From NCBI RefSeq assembly GCF_012927125.1, contig NZ_JABBFZ010000038.1, positions 1 through 32,484 of the forward strand: a stretch of DNA of 32,484 nucleotides. The letters run 5' to 3'. The notes beneath the pieces are model-generated. The model made no database searches. It was given only the letters and a program-made list of their open reading frames with translations, and had not been told where the DNA came from. Positions 24,110 to 32,484 of this stretch are shown piece after piece. The translations under genes and the position numbers were made by a program. This DNA is from Paraburkholderia antibiotica (GTDB lineage Bacteria; Pseudomonadota; Gammaproteobacteria; Burkholderiales; Burkholderiaceae). Position 1 is the first letter of the stretch. Each line of letters starts with the position of its first letter.

Positions 24110-25510
24110 ATGGCGGCGGACAATCCGGAGGAGGGCAAGTCGAAAGCGACCTCGCGCCAGATGGCGCTTGCGCTGTTCGAAGACATGTTCGACCAGGGGT
24201 TGCGCATCAACGAAGCCAATCGCGAGATCGGCTATCAGCGCAATGACTTCTTCACCGAAATCGTCAATATGGGGTTACCGGCGCGGCGCTTTCTCGATGC
24301 CGCGTACTTCATCGTCGCGCAGGAGCCCGAGCAGCGCGATCAGTACGACGTCGAGCTCAATTACTTCAAGTGGCTGATGCGTTACGACAGCCGCAATCTG
24401 AAGCACCTGCGCACGATCGCCGACGAAGCGCAGAACGCCAAAGTCCGCGTCACCAATACGCCGATGGACCGCGATCCGAACGAGGACGACCTGTGGGTCC
24501 AGGTTCAACTGATCGGTATGGTCGGCTTTCATCGCGGCCGGATGCGTTTCGACGTTCATCCGCGGCTCGTGCCGCACATCCGCGATCCGCAGAAATCGCA
24601 CTGGTTGAGCCTGCGCATTTCCACCGCGTTCACGCGTAGCCTTGCGCGCGCGATCTACGACAAGGTGCTGCCGCACGTGCCTGCCGCGCGCACGGACTGG
24701 ATTCAGCTCGAGGAAATGCGCAACTGGCCCGGCAAAATGGGCGCGAACGCTGCCATTTTCAAATACTTCAAGCGCGACTGGCTCGAGCCGGCAGTGCGCG
24801 AGATCAACGACGTGTCCGACATCGAGCTCTCGTACGAGACGCGGACCGCCTCGACGACGTCGAAGAAAATCGACCGTATCCGTTTCCTGCTCAAACGCAA
24901 GGACACGGCCGACGCGGTGCTCGCCAGCCTCGCGGACGCGAGCCATCTGTACAAGATTCTTACCGACGAATTCGGCCTGTCGACCAAGCAGTTCAGCGAA
25001 ATTTCGGAGTATCGCGACGTCTGGACCGACGAGCGCATCCAGCAGGCCGTCGAATACACGCGCTTCAGGATCAAGCGTGGTCAGGTCAAGAAGAGCCCGG
25101 CTGGTTATCTGATGCGTGCGCTGCGCGACAACTGGAAGATGTCGGACGCCGAGCGGACCATGGTCGACGTGCAGGCGCGGCTGATCGCCGAAGAAGTGCA
25201 GGAGCAGGCGGTCAAGACCGAAACGCGCAAGACCGTCGCGCACAGCATCGCCACGCGCGACGAAGAAGTGCGCGCGCGCATGAACGAGGATTCACGCAAA
25301 GGCCGCGACCATTTCAGCGCGGCCGACGCGAAGACGCGCAAGGAACTGATGCATGCGTGGACGACGTCGCGCGAAGGCAAGCTGATGCTGCGTCGCATGA
25401 AGCTCGAACCGTCGACGGTGACCGAAGAGGCGATCTTCGCGAACACCGAGCTGGTCTGGTACCTGGGGCAGTTCGTGTTCGGCCGCATGAACGCGGCGCG
25501 CGCCGCAGCA
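24110..25510 (+). CDS. replication initiator protein (Rep, RepB/Rep_3-like)
   Basis: A protein of about 467 residues, read as the plasmid or secondary-chromosome initiator of Burkholderiales. It lies next to an iteron array and divergent from parAB. Two winged-helix-like regions are plausible: residues about 20-200 (MALALFEDMFDQGLRINEANREIGY..., KSHWLSLRISTAFTRSLARAIYDKVL) and about 205-370 (IQLEEMRNWPGKMGANAAIFKYFKRDWLEPAVREIND, VEYTRFRIKRGQVKKSPAGYLMRALRDNW). The C-terminal 90 residues are charged and helical. The open frame begins further upstream at 24038, but that lies before the predicted promoter, so I chose ATG 24110 (MAADNPEEG); its ribosome-binding site is weak, as is usual for tightly limited initiators. 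The stop codon TAA follows at 25511-25513. Confidence 0.88.
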
Positions 25511-25610
25511 TAAGCTTGCGCTGCGACCCGCGCGGGAGTAGCTGCGGAGAACACGCGCAACACGCCTAACACGGCCAACGCGACTAACACGAATTACCCG
25601 CGCAAAACAA

Positions 25611-25654
25611 AGGGCTCCTGCACTGACGTAAAGCTTCGTCAGCACAGGAGCCCT
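25611..25654 (-). terminator. strong terminator between rep and the permease gene
   Basis: AGGGCTCCTG / CAGGAGCCCT is a perfect 10-bp stem, extended inward by CTGACG / CGTCAG past a 2-base mismatch. On the minus strand it is followed by TTTGTTTTG, so it ends the permease transcript; it can also stop rep transcription from the other side. Confidence 0.9.
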
Positions 25655-25673
25655 CGCTACCTGAAGCGCTTGC

Positions 25674-27170
25674 TCAGAACGATCCGACCAGCGACCCCAG
25701 CACGATCACCACCACCAGTGCGAGCAGCGCGCCGAGAATCCCCACGATCACGATGTCGCGATAGCTCTCGCGGTGCGTCGAGCCGCACACCGCGAGCAGC
25801 GTCACGACCGCGCCGTTATGCGGCAGGCTGTCGAGCGTGCCCGACGAGATCACCGCGACCCGATGCAGCAACGCAGGATCGATGCCGTATTGGCCGGCCA
25901 GTTGCAAATAGGTGCTGCCGAGTGCATCGAGTGCGATGGTCAGGCCGCCCGATGCCGAGCCGGTCAGCGCCGCGAGCAGGTTGGTGGCAACCGCCAGCGA
26001 CACGAGCGGACCGCCGCCGATGCCGAGCACCCATTCGCGCACCAGCGCGAACGCGGGCAGCGCGGCGATCACCGCGCCATAGCCGACCAGACTGCCAACG
26101 CTCAGCACCGGCAGCACCGATGCGTTCGCGCCCGCGTCGATGGTGGCGCGCAGCGCCGGCAAGCGACGGCGATTGAGCAGAACCAGCGCGATGATCGCCA
26201 CGGTCAACGCGACGCACACGCCCCACACGCCACCGACCGCCGCCAGCGACGTCCCGCCCCAGCGCGCGTCGGCCAGGTAGTCGGCGTCGATACGCGGCAG
26301 CACGATCACGTTCATCACGAAGTTCACCAGCACCACCAGCACGAGCGGCGTCATCGCGATGCCGAACGACGGCAGGTCTTCGCTGATGTGTCCGCGCGCG
26401 ACTTCCTCCGGATCGAAGCTCTGCGACACGGTTGCACGCTCGCGCACGAGACCCGAATCGGCGGCCGGCTTCGCGACCTGCGCCGCTGCGTGAAAACCGT
26501 CGAAACCCTCGTTGGCGGCTTTGGCGCGCGATTGTTGCAGGGACAACCACCAGAGCCCGAACGCGACCATCACGATACTTGCGATCACGCCGAGCCCCGG
26601 CGCTGCGAACGGCGTCGTGCCGAAGAACGGCATCGGGATCGCGTTCTGGATCGCGGGCGTGCCCGGCAATGCGGACATCGTGAACGTCGACGTGCCGAGT
26701 GCGATCGCGGCCGGCATCAGACGACGCGGAATGTTGGCGGCCTGGAAGAGGGCGGTCGCCATCGGCGCGATCACGAAGAACGCGACGAACAGACTCACCC
26801 CGCCATAGGTGACGAGCGCCCCGCCGATCACGACCGCGAGTATCGCCCGATGCGCGCCGAGTTTCTCCGTCATATAGTCGGCGATGGCCTTGACCGAGCC
26901 GCTGTCTTCCATCAGCTTGCCGAACAGCGCGCCGAGCAGGAAGAGCGGAAAGAACTGCGCGAGAAACCGCGCGGCGCTGTTCATGAAGGTCTGGGTCCAG
27001 TGCGCGAGCACCGGTTCGCCCGAAATCGCGGCGGCCAGCATGGCGGCGAACGGCGCGAGCAGCAGCACGGTCCAGCCGCGATACGCGAAACCGATCAGCA
27101 GCGCGAGACTCGCGAGCATGCCAAAGAGCCCGAGACCGATCGCGAGCGGCGACAGCATGATGACGTCCAT
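25674..27170 (-). CDS. GntP-family permease
   Basis: A 498-residue inner-membrane protein with many hydrophobic helices. Features of the GntP (gluconate and related hydroxy-acid/carboxylate:H+ symporter) superfamily are LFLLGALFGKLMEDSGSVKAIADYM (about 73-97), a LGTSTFTMSALPGTPAIQNAIP segment and SGTLDSLPHNGAVVTLLAVCGSTHRESY near the end. The second and third resemble short-chain acid permeases more than gluconate permease itself, so the substrate is open. The start MDVIMLSPLAIG at 27170 lies two bases after the phospholipase stop, with GGAG just upstream inside that gene; the open frame extends further but is a shadow there. Translation is probably coupled to the phospholipase gene. Confidence 0.9.
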   Translation of the reverse strand: MDVIMLSPLAIGLGLFGMLASLALLIGFAYRGWTVLLLAPFAAMLAAAISGEPVLAHWTQTFMNSAARFLAQFFPLFLLGALFGKLMEDSGSVKAIADYMTEKLGAHRAILAVVIGGALVTYGGVSLFVAFFVIAPMATALFQAANIPRRLMPAAIALGTSTFTMSALPGTPAIQNAIPMPFFGTTPFAAPGLGVIASIVMVAFGLWWLSLQQSRAKAANEGFDGFHAAAQVAKPAADSGLVRERATVSQSFDPEEVARGHISEDLPSFGIAMTPLVLVVLVNFVMNVIVLPRIDADYLADARWGGTSLAAVGGVWGVCVALTVAIIALVLLNRRRLPALRATIDAGANASVLPVLSVGSLVGYGAVIAALPAFALVREWVLGIGGGPLVSLAVATNLLAALTGSASGGLTIALDALGSTYLQLAGQYGIDPALLHRVAVISSGTLDSLPHNGAVVTLLAVCGSTHRESYRDIVIVGILGALLALVVVIVLGSLVGSF

Positions 27171-27172
27171 GG

Positions 27173-28216
27173 TCAGACTCCGTCGAGCAACGCGTCGAGA
27201 TCGAGCGAGGAGCGCACGCCGATCGAATCGCCCTGTTCGGCGAGGAAGGTCTCCGCCGCGCGCCGGCCCTCGTCGCGCAGCATCGTCAGGAAGCTCCACT
27301 CGGCGTTCAGCTTCGACGAATAGCCGAGCTCCGTCATCACGTCGCTCGAGATCCGGTGAATGCGCATCTCCGCCCAGTGGCGGCCTTCGTCACTACCAGC
27401 GTCCGCGGCGCGGCGCAGCAGCGCGATCATCCGCAACTCTTTCATGAGCGGCGCGTTGAACGCGATCTCGTTCAGGCGGCTGATGATGTCGCGCGCGGTG
27501 CGTGGCGTCTCGTCGCGCTCGACCGGGTTGACCTGGATGAGCAGCGTGTCGCTCGACGTGCATTCGCGCACCAGCGGCGTGATCGTCGGATTGCCGGCGT
27601 AGCCGCCGTCCCAGTAGTCTTCGCCGTCGATCTGCACCGCCTGGAACAGGGTCGGCAGACAGCCGGAGGCGAGCAGCACGTCCGGCGTCAGGTCGGCATT
27701 GCGGAACACCCGCGCCTGACCGGTGCGCACGCGCGTCGCGGTGATGAACAGCTTGATCGGCGCGTCGCGCAGATGAGCGAAGTCGATCGACTCCTGCAGG
27801 ATCTTCTGCAGCGGATGCACGCCGCGCGGATTCAGGTCGTACGGCGAGAACATGCGCGCCGCGAGATCCATCGCGATGAAGAGCGGCGAATAGTCGAGCG
27901 TCCAGCGGCCCATCATCACGTCGAACGGGCTGCGGCGGAACGGGCTGAACAGCGACGCCTCGAACACCCGCCGCCAGAAGGCCTCAAGCGCGGCGCGCGC
28001 GCCGGCGGGGCCGTCGACCTGATAGCCGCTCACCAGCACGGCCGCATTCATCGCGCCGGCCGAGGTTCCCGAGATCCCTTCGATCTGCAACCAGGGCTCT
28101 TCGAGCAAACGGTCGAGGACGCCCCATGTAAAAGCACCGTGCGAACCGCCGCCTTGCAACGCGAGATCGATGCGGGCGGGTTCGCGGCGCGCGGGTTGGT
28201 TTTTCGTTGCAGCCAA
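27173..28216 (-). CDS. patatin-like phospholipase
   Basis: A 347-residue protein with the full patatin catalytic set: glycine-rich oxyanion motif LQGGGSHGAF (21-29), nucleophile elbow GTSAG (S52) and DGG (D203, in YWDGGYAGNP), the Ser-Asp dyad of these lipid acyl hydrolases. No signal peptide is evident, so it is probably cytoplasmic or peripheral on the membrane. The start is TTG at 28214-28216, preceded by GGGAG at about five bases; no upstream ATG fits. The next gene starts two bases after its stop, a pairing with a GntP-type permease that suggests a shared carboxylate or lipid-turnover role, but this is inference only. Confidence 0.93.
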   Translation of the reverse strand: MAATKNQPARREPARIDLALQGGGSHGAFTWGVLDRLLEEPWLQIEGISGTSAGAMNAAVLVSGYQVDGPAGARAALEAFWRRVFEASLFSPFRRSPFDVMMGRWTLDYSPLFIAMDLAARMFSPYDLNPRGVHPLQKILQESIDFAHLRDAPIKLFITATRVRTGQARVFRNADLTPDVLLASGCLPTLFQAVQIDGEDYWDGGYAGNPTITPLVRECTSSDTLLIQVNPVERDETPRTARDIISRLNEIAFNAPLMKELRMIALLRRAADAGSDEGRHWAEMRIHRISSDVMTELGYSSKLNAEWSFLTMLRDEGRRAAETFLAEQGDSIGVRSSLDLDALLDGV

Positions 28217-28872
28217 GACAACTCCCGTATTGAGGAGTGCTCCATTTCGCGAGCTGACGCCGAGTGTACGGCGGACGAATGAACGGCGGACTTAATGCGT
28301 TTGAAAGGCTTATGTTTGAACAGCGCAATGACGGACAATACGTTTCATATCCGAAACGCCGCACTGCACAATGGGTATTGGAAGTGGCCGTCGATTAAAA
28401 GTCAAGCGTATTCATTTTGACCGGCCGGCATGACGCGCAATGGGCCCACAGCCGTCATTGCCCACTTGCTGGCACATGGCGTGTGCTTGGCAAGCTGATC
28501 TGCCGCAGCGGAATATAGCGGGCTGGCCGGTCACGACGAGGTCAAAAAAGGCGTGTAGGGAAGCCGGCTGGCGTAGGTCCGGTGTACGGTCCGGCTTGGC
28601 TCCCGTTGATAAGCACAGCAGGGCCGTCGGATAGTCAGTTGAAATCAAAAAGGAATGAGGCGGCAATCCGGCGGCATACGCTATTCGTCTGCCCTTACGT
28701 GCGAATTCAGCCGGCAATTCGCCGCTACGCTATATAGGTTGGCCGTTGCGCATCGGTTAATCGCGGGTTTATTGCAATGTAGTGTATCGGCTCGATGGCC
28801 AGATACACTACGACATAATTCGACTGACGAACCAGGCTATAAAGCAGGCATCGCCAGATCACGGAGAGCACG
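28217..28872. other. gene-free region between phospholipase and GFA genes
   Basis: About 650 bp with divergent promoters expected at both ends. A 101-codon minus-strand frame at 28412-28717 is Cys/Arg/Ser-rich and has no family features, so I do not count it as a gene. The notable element is the inverted repeat at 28779-28811. Confidence 0.45.
28779..28811. promoter_or_regulatory. operator-like 10-bp inverted repeat upstream of GFA gene
   Basis: GTAGTGTATC (28779-28788) and GATACACTAC (28802-28811) are perfect reverse complements with 13 bases between, 61 bp before the GFA start. The size and symmetry fit a dimeric repressor or MocR/GntR-type operator, possibly controlling the GFA gene and what follows it. 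No regulator gene lies next to it in this window except the OmpR-type system downstream. Confidence 0.5.
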
Positions 28873-29244
28873 ATGAGCGCCGAATTGCTGCACGGGTCCT
28901 GTCACTGCGGGGCCATCCGTTTCGAAGTCCGTACCGAACTCACGCCTGCCGGCCGCTGCAATTGCAGCCTGTGCCGTCGCAAGGGCGCGTTGATGACGCC
29001 GCTCTTTCCCGCCGGCCAGCTGAAGATTCTGAGCGGCGAAGATTCGCTGACGCTTTACCAGTTCAACACGAAAGTCGCGAAGCACTATTTCTGCAAGCAT
29101 TGCGGCATCTATCCGTTTCATCAGACGCGTAAGGACCCGCTGCGATGGCGCGTCAATATCGGCTGCCTCGACGGCGTCGACCCGTATGCGCTCGAAGCCA
29201 GCGTGGCCGACGGTGCGAGCCTTTCCGTGCTGGAGGATGCATGA
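28873..29244 (+). CDS. GFA (CENP-V-type) family zinc protein
   Basis: A 123-residue protein of the family named for glutathione-dependent formaldehyde-activating enzyme. All expected zinc cysteines are visible: C10 and C12 in GSCHCGAIRFEV, C29, C31 and C34 in RCNCSLCRRKG, and C74 and C77 in YFCKHCGIYPF. The fold is a compact beta structure with one or two zinc ions. Most members have no proven activity; formaldehyde-glutathione chemistry is shown only for Gfa itself. GGAG lies eight bases before ATG 28873. It is followed, with ATGA overlap, by a 40-codon ORF and then a two-component system on the same strand, so it may be part of that transcript. Confidence 0.92.
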   Translation: MSAELLHGSCHCGAIRFEVRTELTPAGRCNCSLCRRKGALMTPLFPAGQLKILSGEDSLTLYQFNTKVAKHYFCKHCGIYPFHQTRKDPLRWRVNIGCLDGVDPYALEASVADGASLSVLEDA

Positions 29245-29363
29245 GACGCTTCCTGACGATCGCGCTATTCGTCGCCGGTGGTCTGGCGGCCGAACTCGCG
29301 CATCCGTTCCAGTGTTCATCGATCCCGGCGGCCGGCGTGCAACTCAAACGTCGCCGCCGATAA
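29241..29363 (+). CDS. 40-residue small hydrophobic ORF
   Basis: A 40-residue reading frame whose ATG overlaps the GFA stop by four bases (ATGA) and has GGAGG four bases upstream, inside the end of the GFA gene. The N-terminal half (RRFLTIALFVAGGLAAELAHP) looks like a signal peptide or one membrane helix; the tail is basic (KRRRR). The stop is 24 bp before the response-regulator start. Coupling and a ribosome-binding site favour a real small protein; the short length and lack of recognised relatives argue for caution. Confidence 0.45.
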   Translation: MRRFLTIALFVAGGLAAELAHPFQCSSIPAAGVQLKRRRR

Positions 29364-29387
29364 ATCCCTTGATCCGTTCTTCCGTTA

Positions 29388-30128
29388 ATGGAACCCCCCG
29401 ACCACGTATTGATTGTCGATGACGATCGCGGCATACGCGAATTGCTCGCCGGTTATCTCGAGAAAAACGGCATGCGCGTATCGCTTGCGGCCAACGGCTG
29501 CCAGATGCGCGCCGCGCTCGATAACGGCGCGCCCGACCTGATCGTGCTTGACCTGATGCTGCCCGGCGAAGACGGGCTCGAACTGTGCCGCGAATTGCGC
29601 GCCGGCAAATTTCGCACGGTGCCTGTGCTGATGCTGACCGCGCGCAACGAGGAAGCGGACCGGATCGTCGGCCTCGAAATGGGCGCCGACGATTATCTGT
29701 CCAAGCCGTTTGCCGCGCGTGAACTGCTCGCGCGGATCCGCTCGGTGCTGCGCCGCGCGCGCATGCTACCGCCTGGCATGCAGGTGACCGAATCGGCGCC
29801 GATGCTGTGCTTCGGCGAGTGGCGGCTCGACACCACGGCGCGCCATCTGCTCGACGCGGACGGCACGGAGGTCGCGTTGAGCGGCGCCGAGTATCGTCTG
29901 CTGCGGGTGTTTCTCGATCATCCGCAGCGCGTGCTCACGCGCGACCAGCTGCTCAACCTCACGCAAGGCCGCCAGGCCGATCCGTTCGACCGCTCGATCG
30001 ATCTGATGGTGAGCCGTCTGCGTCAGCGTCTGCGCGACGGCGCGCGCGAGCCGCGCTACATCAAGACGCTGCGCAGCGAAGGCTATGTGTTTTCCGCGGC
30101 GGTGACCGCGCTCGGAGATCCGCAATGA
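29388..30128 (+). CDS. OmpR-family response regulator
   Basis: A 246-residue regulator. The receiver domain (about 5-125) has the acidic pocket D11-D13, phosphoacceptor D55 in LIVLDLMLPGEDG, the T84 switch region and K106 in YLSKPFA. The C-terminal winged helix (about 140-240) reads GTEVALSGAEYRLLRVFLDHPQRVLTRDQLL and SIDLMVSRLRQRLRD...YIKTLRSEGYVFSA, typical of OmpR/PhoB DNA binding. It should be phosphorylated by the kinase encoded next, which starts within its stop codon (ATGA overlap). The signal and the targets are unknown; the GFA gene just upstream is a candidate target. Confidence 0.95.
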   Translation: MEPPDHVLIVDDDRGIRELLAGYLEKNGMRVSLAANGCQMRAALDNGAPDLIVLDLMLPGEDGLELCRELRAGKFRTVPVLMLTARNEEADRIVGLEMGADDYLSKPFAARELLARIRSVLRRARMLPPGMQVTESAPMLCFGEWRLDTTARHLLDADGTEVALSGAEYRLLRVFLDHPQRVLTRDQLLNLTQGRQADPFDRSIDLMVSRLRQRLRDGAREPRYIKTLRSEGYVFSAAVTALGDPQ

Positions 30129-31462
30129 GTTCGCTGGCCGTGCCGGAACGGTCGCGCTGGCCGCACTGGCCACGCACGTTGTTCGCGCGGCTCGCGGTGA
30201 TCCTGTTCGTCGGGCTCGCGCTCGCGCAGACGCTGTCGTTCTGGCTGACCATGACCGAGCGCGACCAGACGATGACCAACGTGATGATGGGCTATATCGA
30301 GCGCGAGGTCGCGAGCTCGGTCGCGCTGCTCGATCATCTGCCGCCCGACGAACGCGCGCAGTGGCTGCCGCGGCTCGCGCGGCGCAGCTACGAGTTCGTG
30401 CTTGGACCCGGCGTGCCCGGCACGCCGGTCGATGCGAGTCTGTCCGCGCGAGTCGCGCAATCGATCGGCGACGGCATCGGCACGCGCTATCCGTTGACCG
30501 TTAACGCGGTGCCTGGCGACCGTGAGCGTCTGCAGGTCCACCTGCGGCTGAGCGACGGCACGCCGCTCACCATCGACCTGCGCCCGATGCCCGGCGCGCC
30601 GCTGTCGCGCTGGCTGCCACTCGTGCTGACGCTGCAACTGCTCGTGCTGGCCGCGTGCTGCTGGCTCGCGGTGCGGCTCGCGACGCGCCCGCTGCATCAG
30701 CTGGCGCTGGCCGCCGACACACTTGGCCCAGACCTGAAGGCCGAGCGCTTGCCCGAGAGCGGTCCGTCCGAAGTGGCGCGCGCCGCGCGCGCGTTCAACG
30801 CGATGCAGGATCGGATCTCGACCTATATGACCGAGCGCATGCAGATTCTCGCGGCGATCTCGCACGATCTGCAGACACCGATCACGCGCATGCGTCTGCG
30901 CGTCGATACGATGGACAACGAAGCCGAGGCCGCGAAGCTGCGCCAGGATCTGCGGGAGATGGAGGCGCTCGTCAAGGAGGGCGTCACCTATGCGCGCACG
31001 ATGCACGGCACGACCGAGGTGCCGCGCCGCATCGATCCCGATGCGCTGTTCGATAGCCTCGTATGCGATTACGTCGATGCGGGGCAGGAGGTATCGCTCG
31101 AGGGGCGCTTCGGCCAGTCGCTCACGTTGCGCCCGCAAGCATTGCGGCGCATCGTCGGCAATCTGGTCGATAACGCGCTGAAGTTCGGCGGCGCCGCGCA
31201 GATCGATATCGGCGCTCTGCACGACGGTGAAGCGACCGTGTCGGTACTCGATCGTGGGCCGGGAATTCCGGCCGAGTCGCTGGAGACCGTGTTCGAGCCG
31301 TTCTATCGACTGGAAGGCTCGCGTAATCGCCAGACGGGCGGCACCGGCCTCGGTCTTGCGATCGCGCGGCAACTTGCGCTCGCAATGGACGCGACGCTGA
31401 CGCTGCACAACCGCGTTGGCGGCGGACTCGAAGCGCGTCTGACATTGAGAAAATTAGTTTAG
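30125..31462 (+). CDS. sensor histidine kinase (EnvZ-like)
   Basis: A 445-residue membrane-bound kinase. The first membrane helix is at about 20-40. A short periplasmic domain follows (about 45-162), then a second helix (about 163-186). A HAMP domain (RLATRPLHQLALAADTLG) leads into the DHp helix with phosphoacceptor H247 in AAISHDLQTPITRMRLR. The ATPase domain has the N box NLVDNALKFG, the G1 box DRGPGIPAE, the F box FEPFYRLEGSR and the G2 box GGTGLGLAIAR. All catalytic motifs are intact. It overlaps the response regulator gene by ATGA and probably forms a cognate pair. The periplasmic domain gives no clue to the signal. Confidence 0.95.
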   Translation: MSSLAVPERSRWPHWPRTLFARLAVILFVGLALAQTLSFWLTMTERDQTMTNVMMGYIEREVASSVALLDHLPPDERAQWLPRLARRSYEFVLGPGVPGTPVDASLSARVAQSIGDGIGTRYPLTVNAVPGDRERLQVHLRLSDGTPLTIDLRPMPGAPLSRWLPLVLTLQLLVLAACCWLAVRLATRPLHQLALAADTLGPDLKAERLPESGPSEVARAARAFNAMQDRISTYMTERMQILAAISHDLQTPITRMRLRVDTMDNEAEAAKLRQDLREMEALVKEGVTYARTMHGTTEVPRRIDPDALFDSLVCDYVDAGQEVSLEGRFGQSLTLRPQALRRIVGNLVDNALKFGGAAQIDIGALHDGEATVSVLDRGPGIPAESLETVFEPFYRLEGSRNRQTGGTGLGLAIARQLALAMDATLTLHNRVGGGLEARLTLRKLV

Positions 31463-31525
31463 ATTTGAACAGCTTGTTGCGGCATATCGCTTTGTTTGCG
31501 ATAGCAATAAAAGTGTTAAATCGAG

Positions 31526-31555
31526 AGCGCCGCAAATGACGGCGCTTATTCTTTT
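31526..31555 (+). terminator. terminator of the two-component operon
   Basis: AGCGCCG / CGGCGCT is a 7-bp stem with a 7-base loop followed by TATTCTTTT, located 64 bp after the kinase stop codon. Confidence 0.8.
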
Positions 31556-31880
31556 CCGCTCATGACGCTTCGCGCACCGGGATGACGCTGATCGAGCGTG
31601 TATCGGGCTGCCGGAGCGCTTGCCAGGCCACTTCGACGACAAATTGACTTATTCCGGCATTACGATTTCCCGTTAGCCAATACCTGAATGCCGGACACAA
31701 GCGCATCGGCGAAGCGCTAATGATCTGGCGATCAATTGACAAATGCCAACGGACAGACCATCCTTTTCACGTGTTGGTTGCTGAGTATGACAGCCGGTCA
31801 GGAGGCGATTGGCTGGGAGACACGTTTCGTTCGATCTGATTACACACCCCTGGTGAAAAAGTAACTAAAAAGGAATCCGA
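31556..31880. other. intergenic region upstream of second permease
   Basis: No convincing gene. A 60-codon minus-strand frame (31560-31742) has no features or ribosome-binding site that I trust. The region should carry the promoter for the permease at 31881. Confidence 0.4.
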
Positions 31881-32484
31881 ATGGCGTCTACTGAGCAAAA
31901 AATGTCGAAGATGCAGCTCACCGGGATGGTGGTGGGCGGCATGGTTGGCGCCGGGATCTTTTCGCTGCCGCGGACGTTCGCGAACGCGACGGGCCCGCTG
32001 GGCGCGGTCATCGCGTGGCTGATTGCCGGCACCGGCATGTACATGCTGGCGCGGGTGTTCCAGTCGCTGGCCGAACGCAAGCCCGAGCTCGACGCCGGCG
32101 TGTTCGCGTACGCGAAGGAGGGCTTCGGCGACTACCCCGGCTTCCTGTCGGCCTTCGGTTACTGGATTGGCAGCTGCATCGGCAACGTGTCGTACTGGGT
32201 GCTGATCAAGTCGACGCTCGGCGCGTTCTTCCCGGTGTTCGGCGAAGGCAATACGGCGGTGGCGATCATCGTCGCGTCGTGCGGCATCTGGCTGTTCCAC
32301 TTCATGATCCTGAAGGGGGTGCAGCAGGCGGCATTCATCAACAGTATCGTGACGGTGGCCAAGGTCATACCGATCCTCGTGTTCATCGTGATCCTGATCT
32401 TCGGCTTCAGGATGGACCTGTTCCAGGCGAACCTGTATGGCGGCGGGCTCGAAGGCAACATCTTCGAGCAGGTGCGCGCGACGA
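31881..32484 (+). CDS. arcD: ArcD-like basic amino acid antiporter, 5' part (runs off the window)
   Basis: The first 201 residues of a second APC antiporter, starting ATG 31881 after AAAGGA, and open to the window edge. The first helix carries MVVGGMVGAGIFSLPRTF and is followed by ERKPELDAGVFAYAKEGFGDYPGFLSA and GNVSYWVLIKSTLGAFFP, nearly identical in pattern to the permease at 6634-8070. The family exchanges arginine and ornithine or similar cationic amino acids. Genes for the arginine deiminase pathway, if any, would be to the right of the window, where this copy may lead an arc operon; the other copy has no such neighbours. Confidence 0.93.
   Translation, partial: MASTEQKMSKMQLTGMVVGGMVGAGIFSLPRTFANATGPLGAVIAWLIAGTGMYMLARVFQSLAERKPELDAGVFAYAKEGFGDYPGFLSAFGYWIGSCIGNVSYWVLIKSTLGAFFPVFGEGNTAVAIIVASCGIWLFHFMILKGVQQAAFINSIVTVAKVIPILVFIVILIFGFRMDLFQANLYGGGLEGNIFEQVRAT

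Noticed and set aside
25560..25610. Roughly 10-bp repeating AACACG units after rep
   Set aside because: Short and degenerate with no clear period; probably compositional.
28412..28717. 101-codon minus-strand open frame
   Set aside because: Cys/Arg-rich with no domain or ribosome-binding site; it could be part of a dispersed repeat but this cannot be shown here.
31560..31742. 60-codon minus-strand open frame near the second permease
   Set aside because: The C-terminal half reads somewhat protein-like, but there is no family match and no start signal.

Overview
The window looks like part of a secondary replicon (second chromosome or megaplasmid) of a Burkholderia/Paraburkholderia-type betaproteobacterium. 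The evidence is the strong G/C third-position bias, the OpcP-type porin, the BON, MHS-transporter and NodT-RND families, and a parAB / iteron origin / rep module of the kind found on Burkholderiales secondary replicons. No rRNA, tRNA or CRISPR array was seen. The assignment rests on protein families and is not proven.

Left part (1-9470). The window opens with the 3' end of an IS3-family transposase that has cut a response-regulator gene after about 34 codons. A gene-free stretch with a perfect FNR/ANR-type box follows. Next come a secreted BON-domain protein and a minus-strand uptake and catabolic set: an MHS-type MFS transporter, a porin and an M20 amidohydrolase. A LysR regulator is divergent from this set, and three palindromes lie in the shared promoter region. 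Beyond are a decayed Fur-family remnant, an ArcD-type permease and a small secreted protein.

Middle part (9471-20850). A tightly overlapping minus-strand operon encodes a tripartite RND efflux pump: lipoprotein membrane fusion protein, RND permease and NodT outer-membrane lipoprotein. A large plus-strand alpha/beta-hydrolase lipoprotein follows. The two flanks of the hydrolase gene (about 15.2-16.5 kb and 18.7-20.7 kb) hold no convincing genes.

Replication and partition module (20.7-25.5 kb). parA and parB run leftwards and overlap by ATGA. Two perfect 19-bp palindromes with centres exactly 42 bp apart lie just beyond parB and are parS candidates. A 12-bp-arm operator-like inverted repeat covers the parA start. 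Between parA and rep lie about 15 copies of an 18-bp iteron (AGGTGAGGTTNGTTGTGC). Nearly all copies on the parA side point one way and all copies on the rep side point the other, around an A/T-rich hairpin. A sigma70-type promoter abuts the last iteron and drives rep. This module is the most distinctive system in the window.

Right part (25.6-32.5 kb). A strong terminator ends a minus-strand patatin-like phospholipase and GntP-type permease pair. A plus-strand run follows: a GFA-family zinc protein, a 40-residue ORF overlapping its stop, and an OmpR-type response regulator with its histidine kinase, closed by a terminator. The window ends inside a second ArcD-type permease that is a close paralogue of the first.
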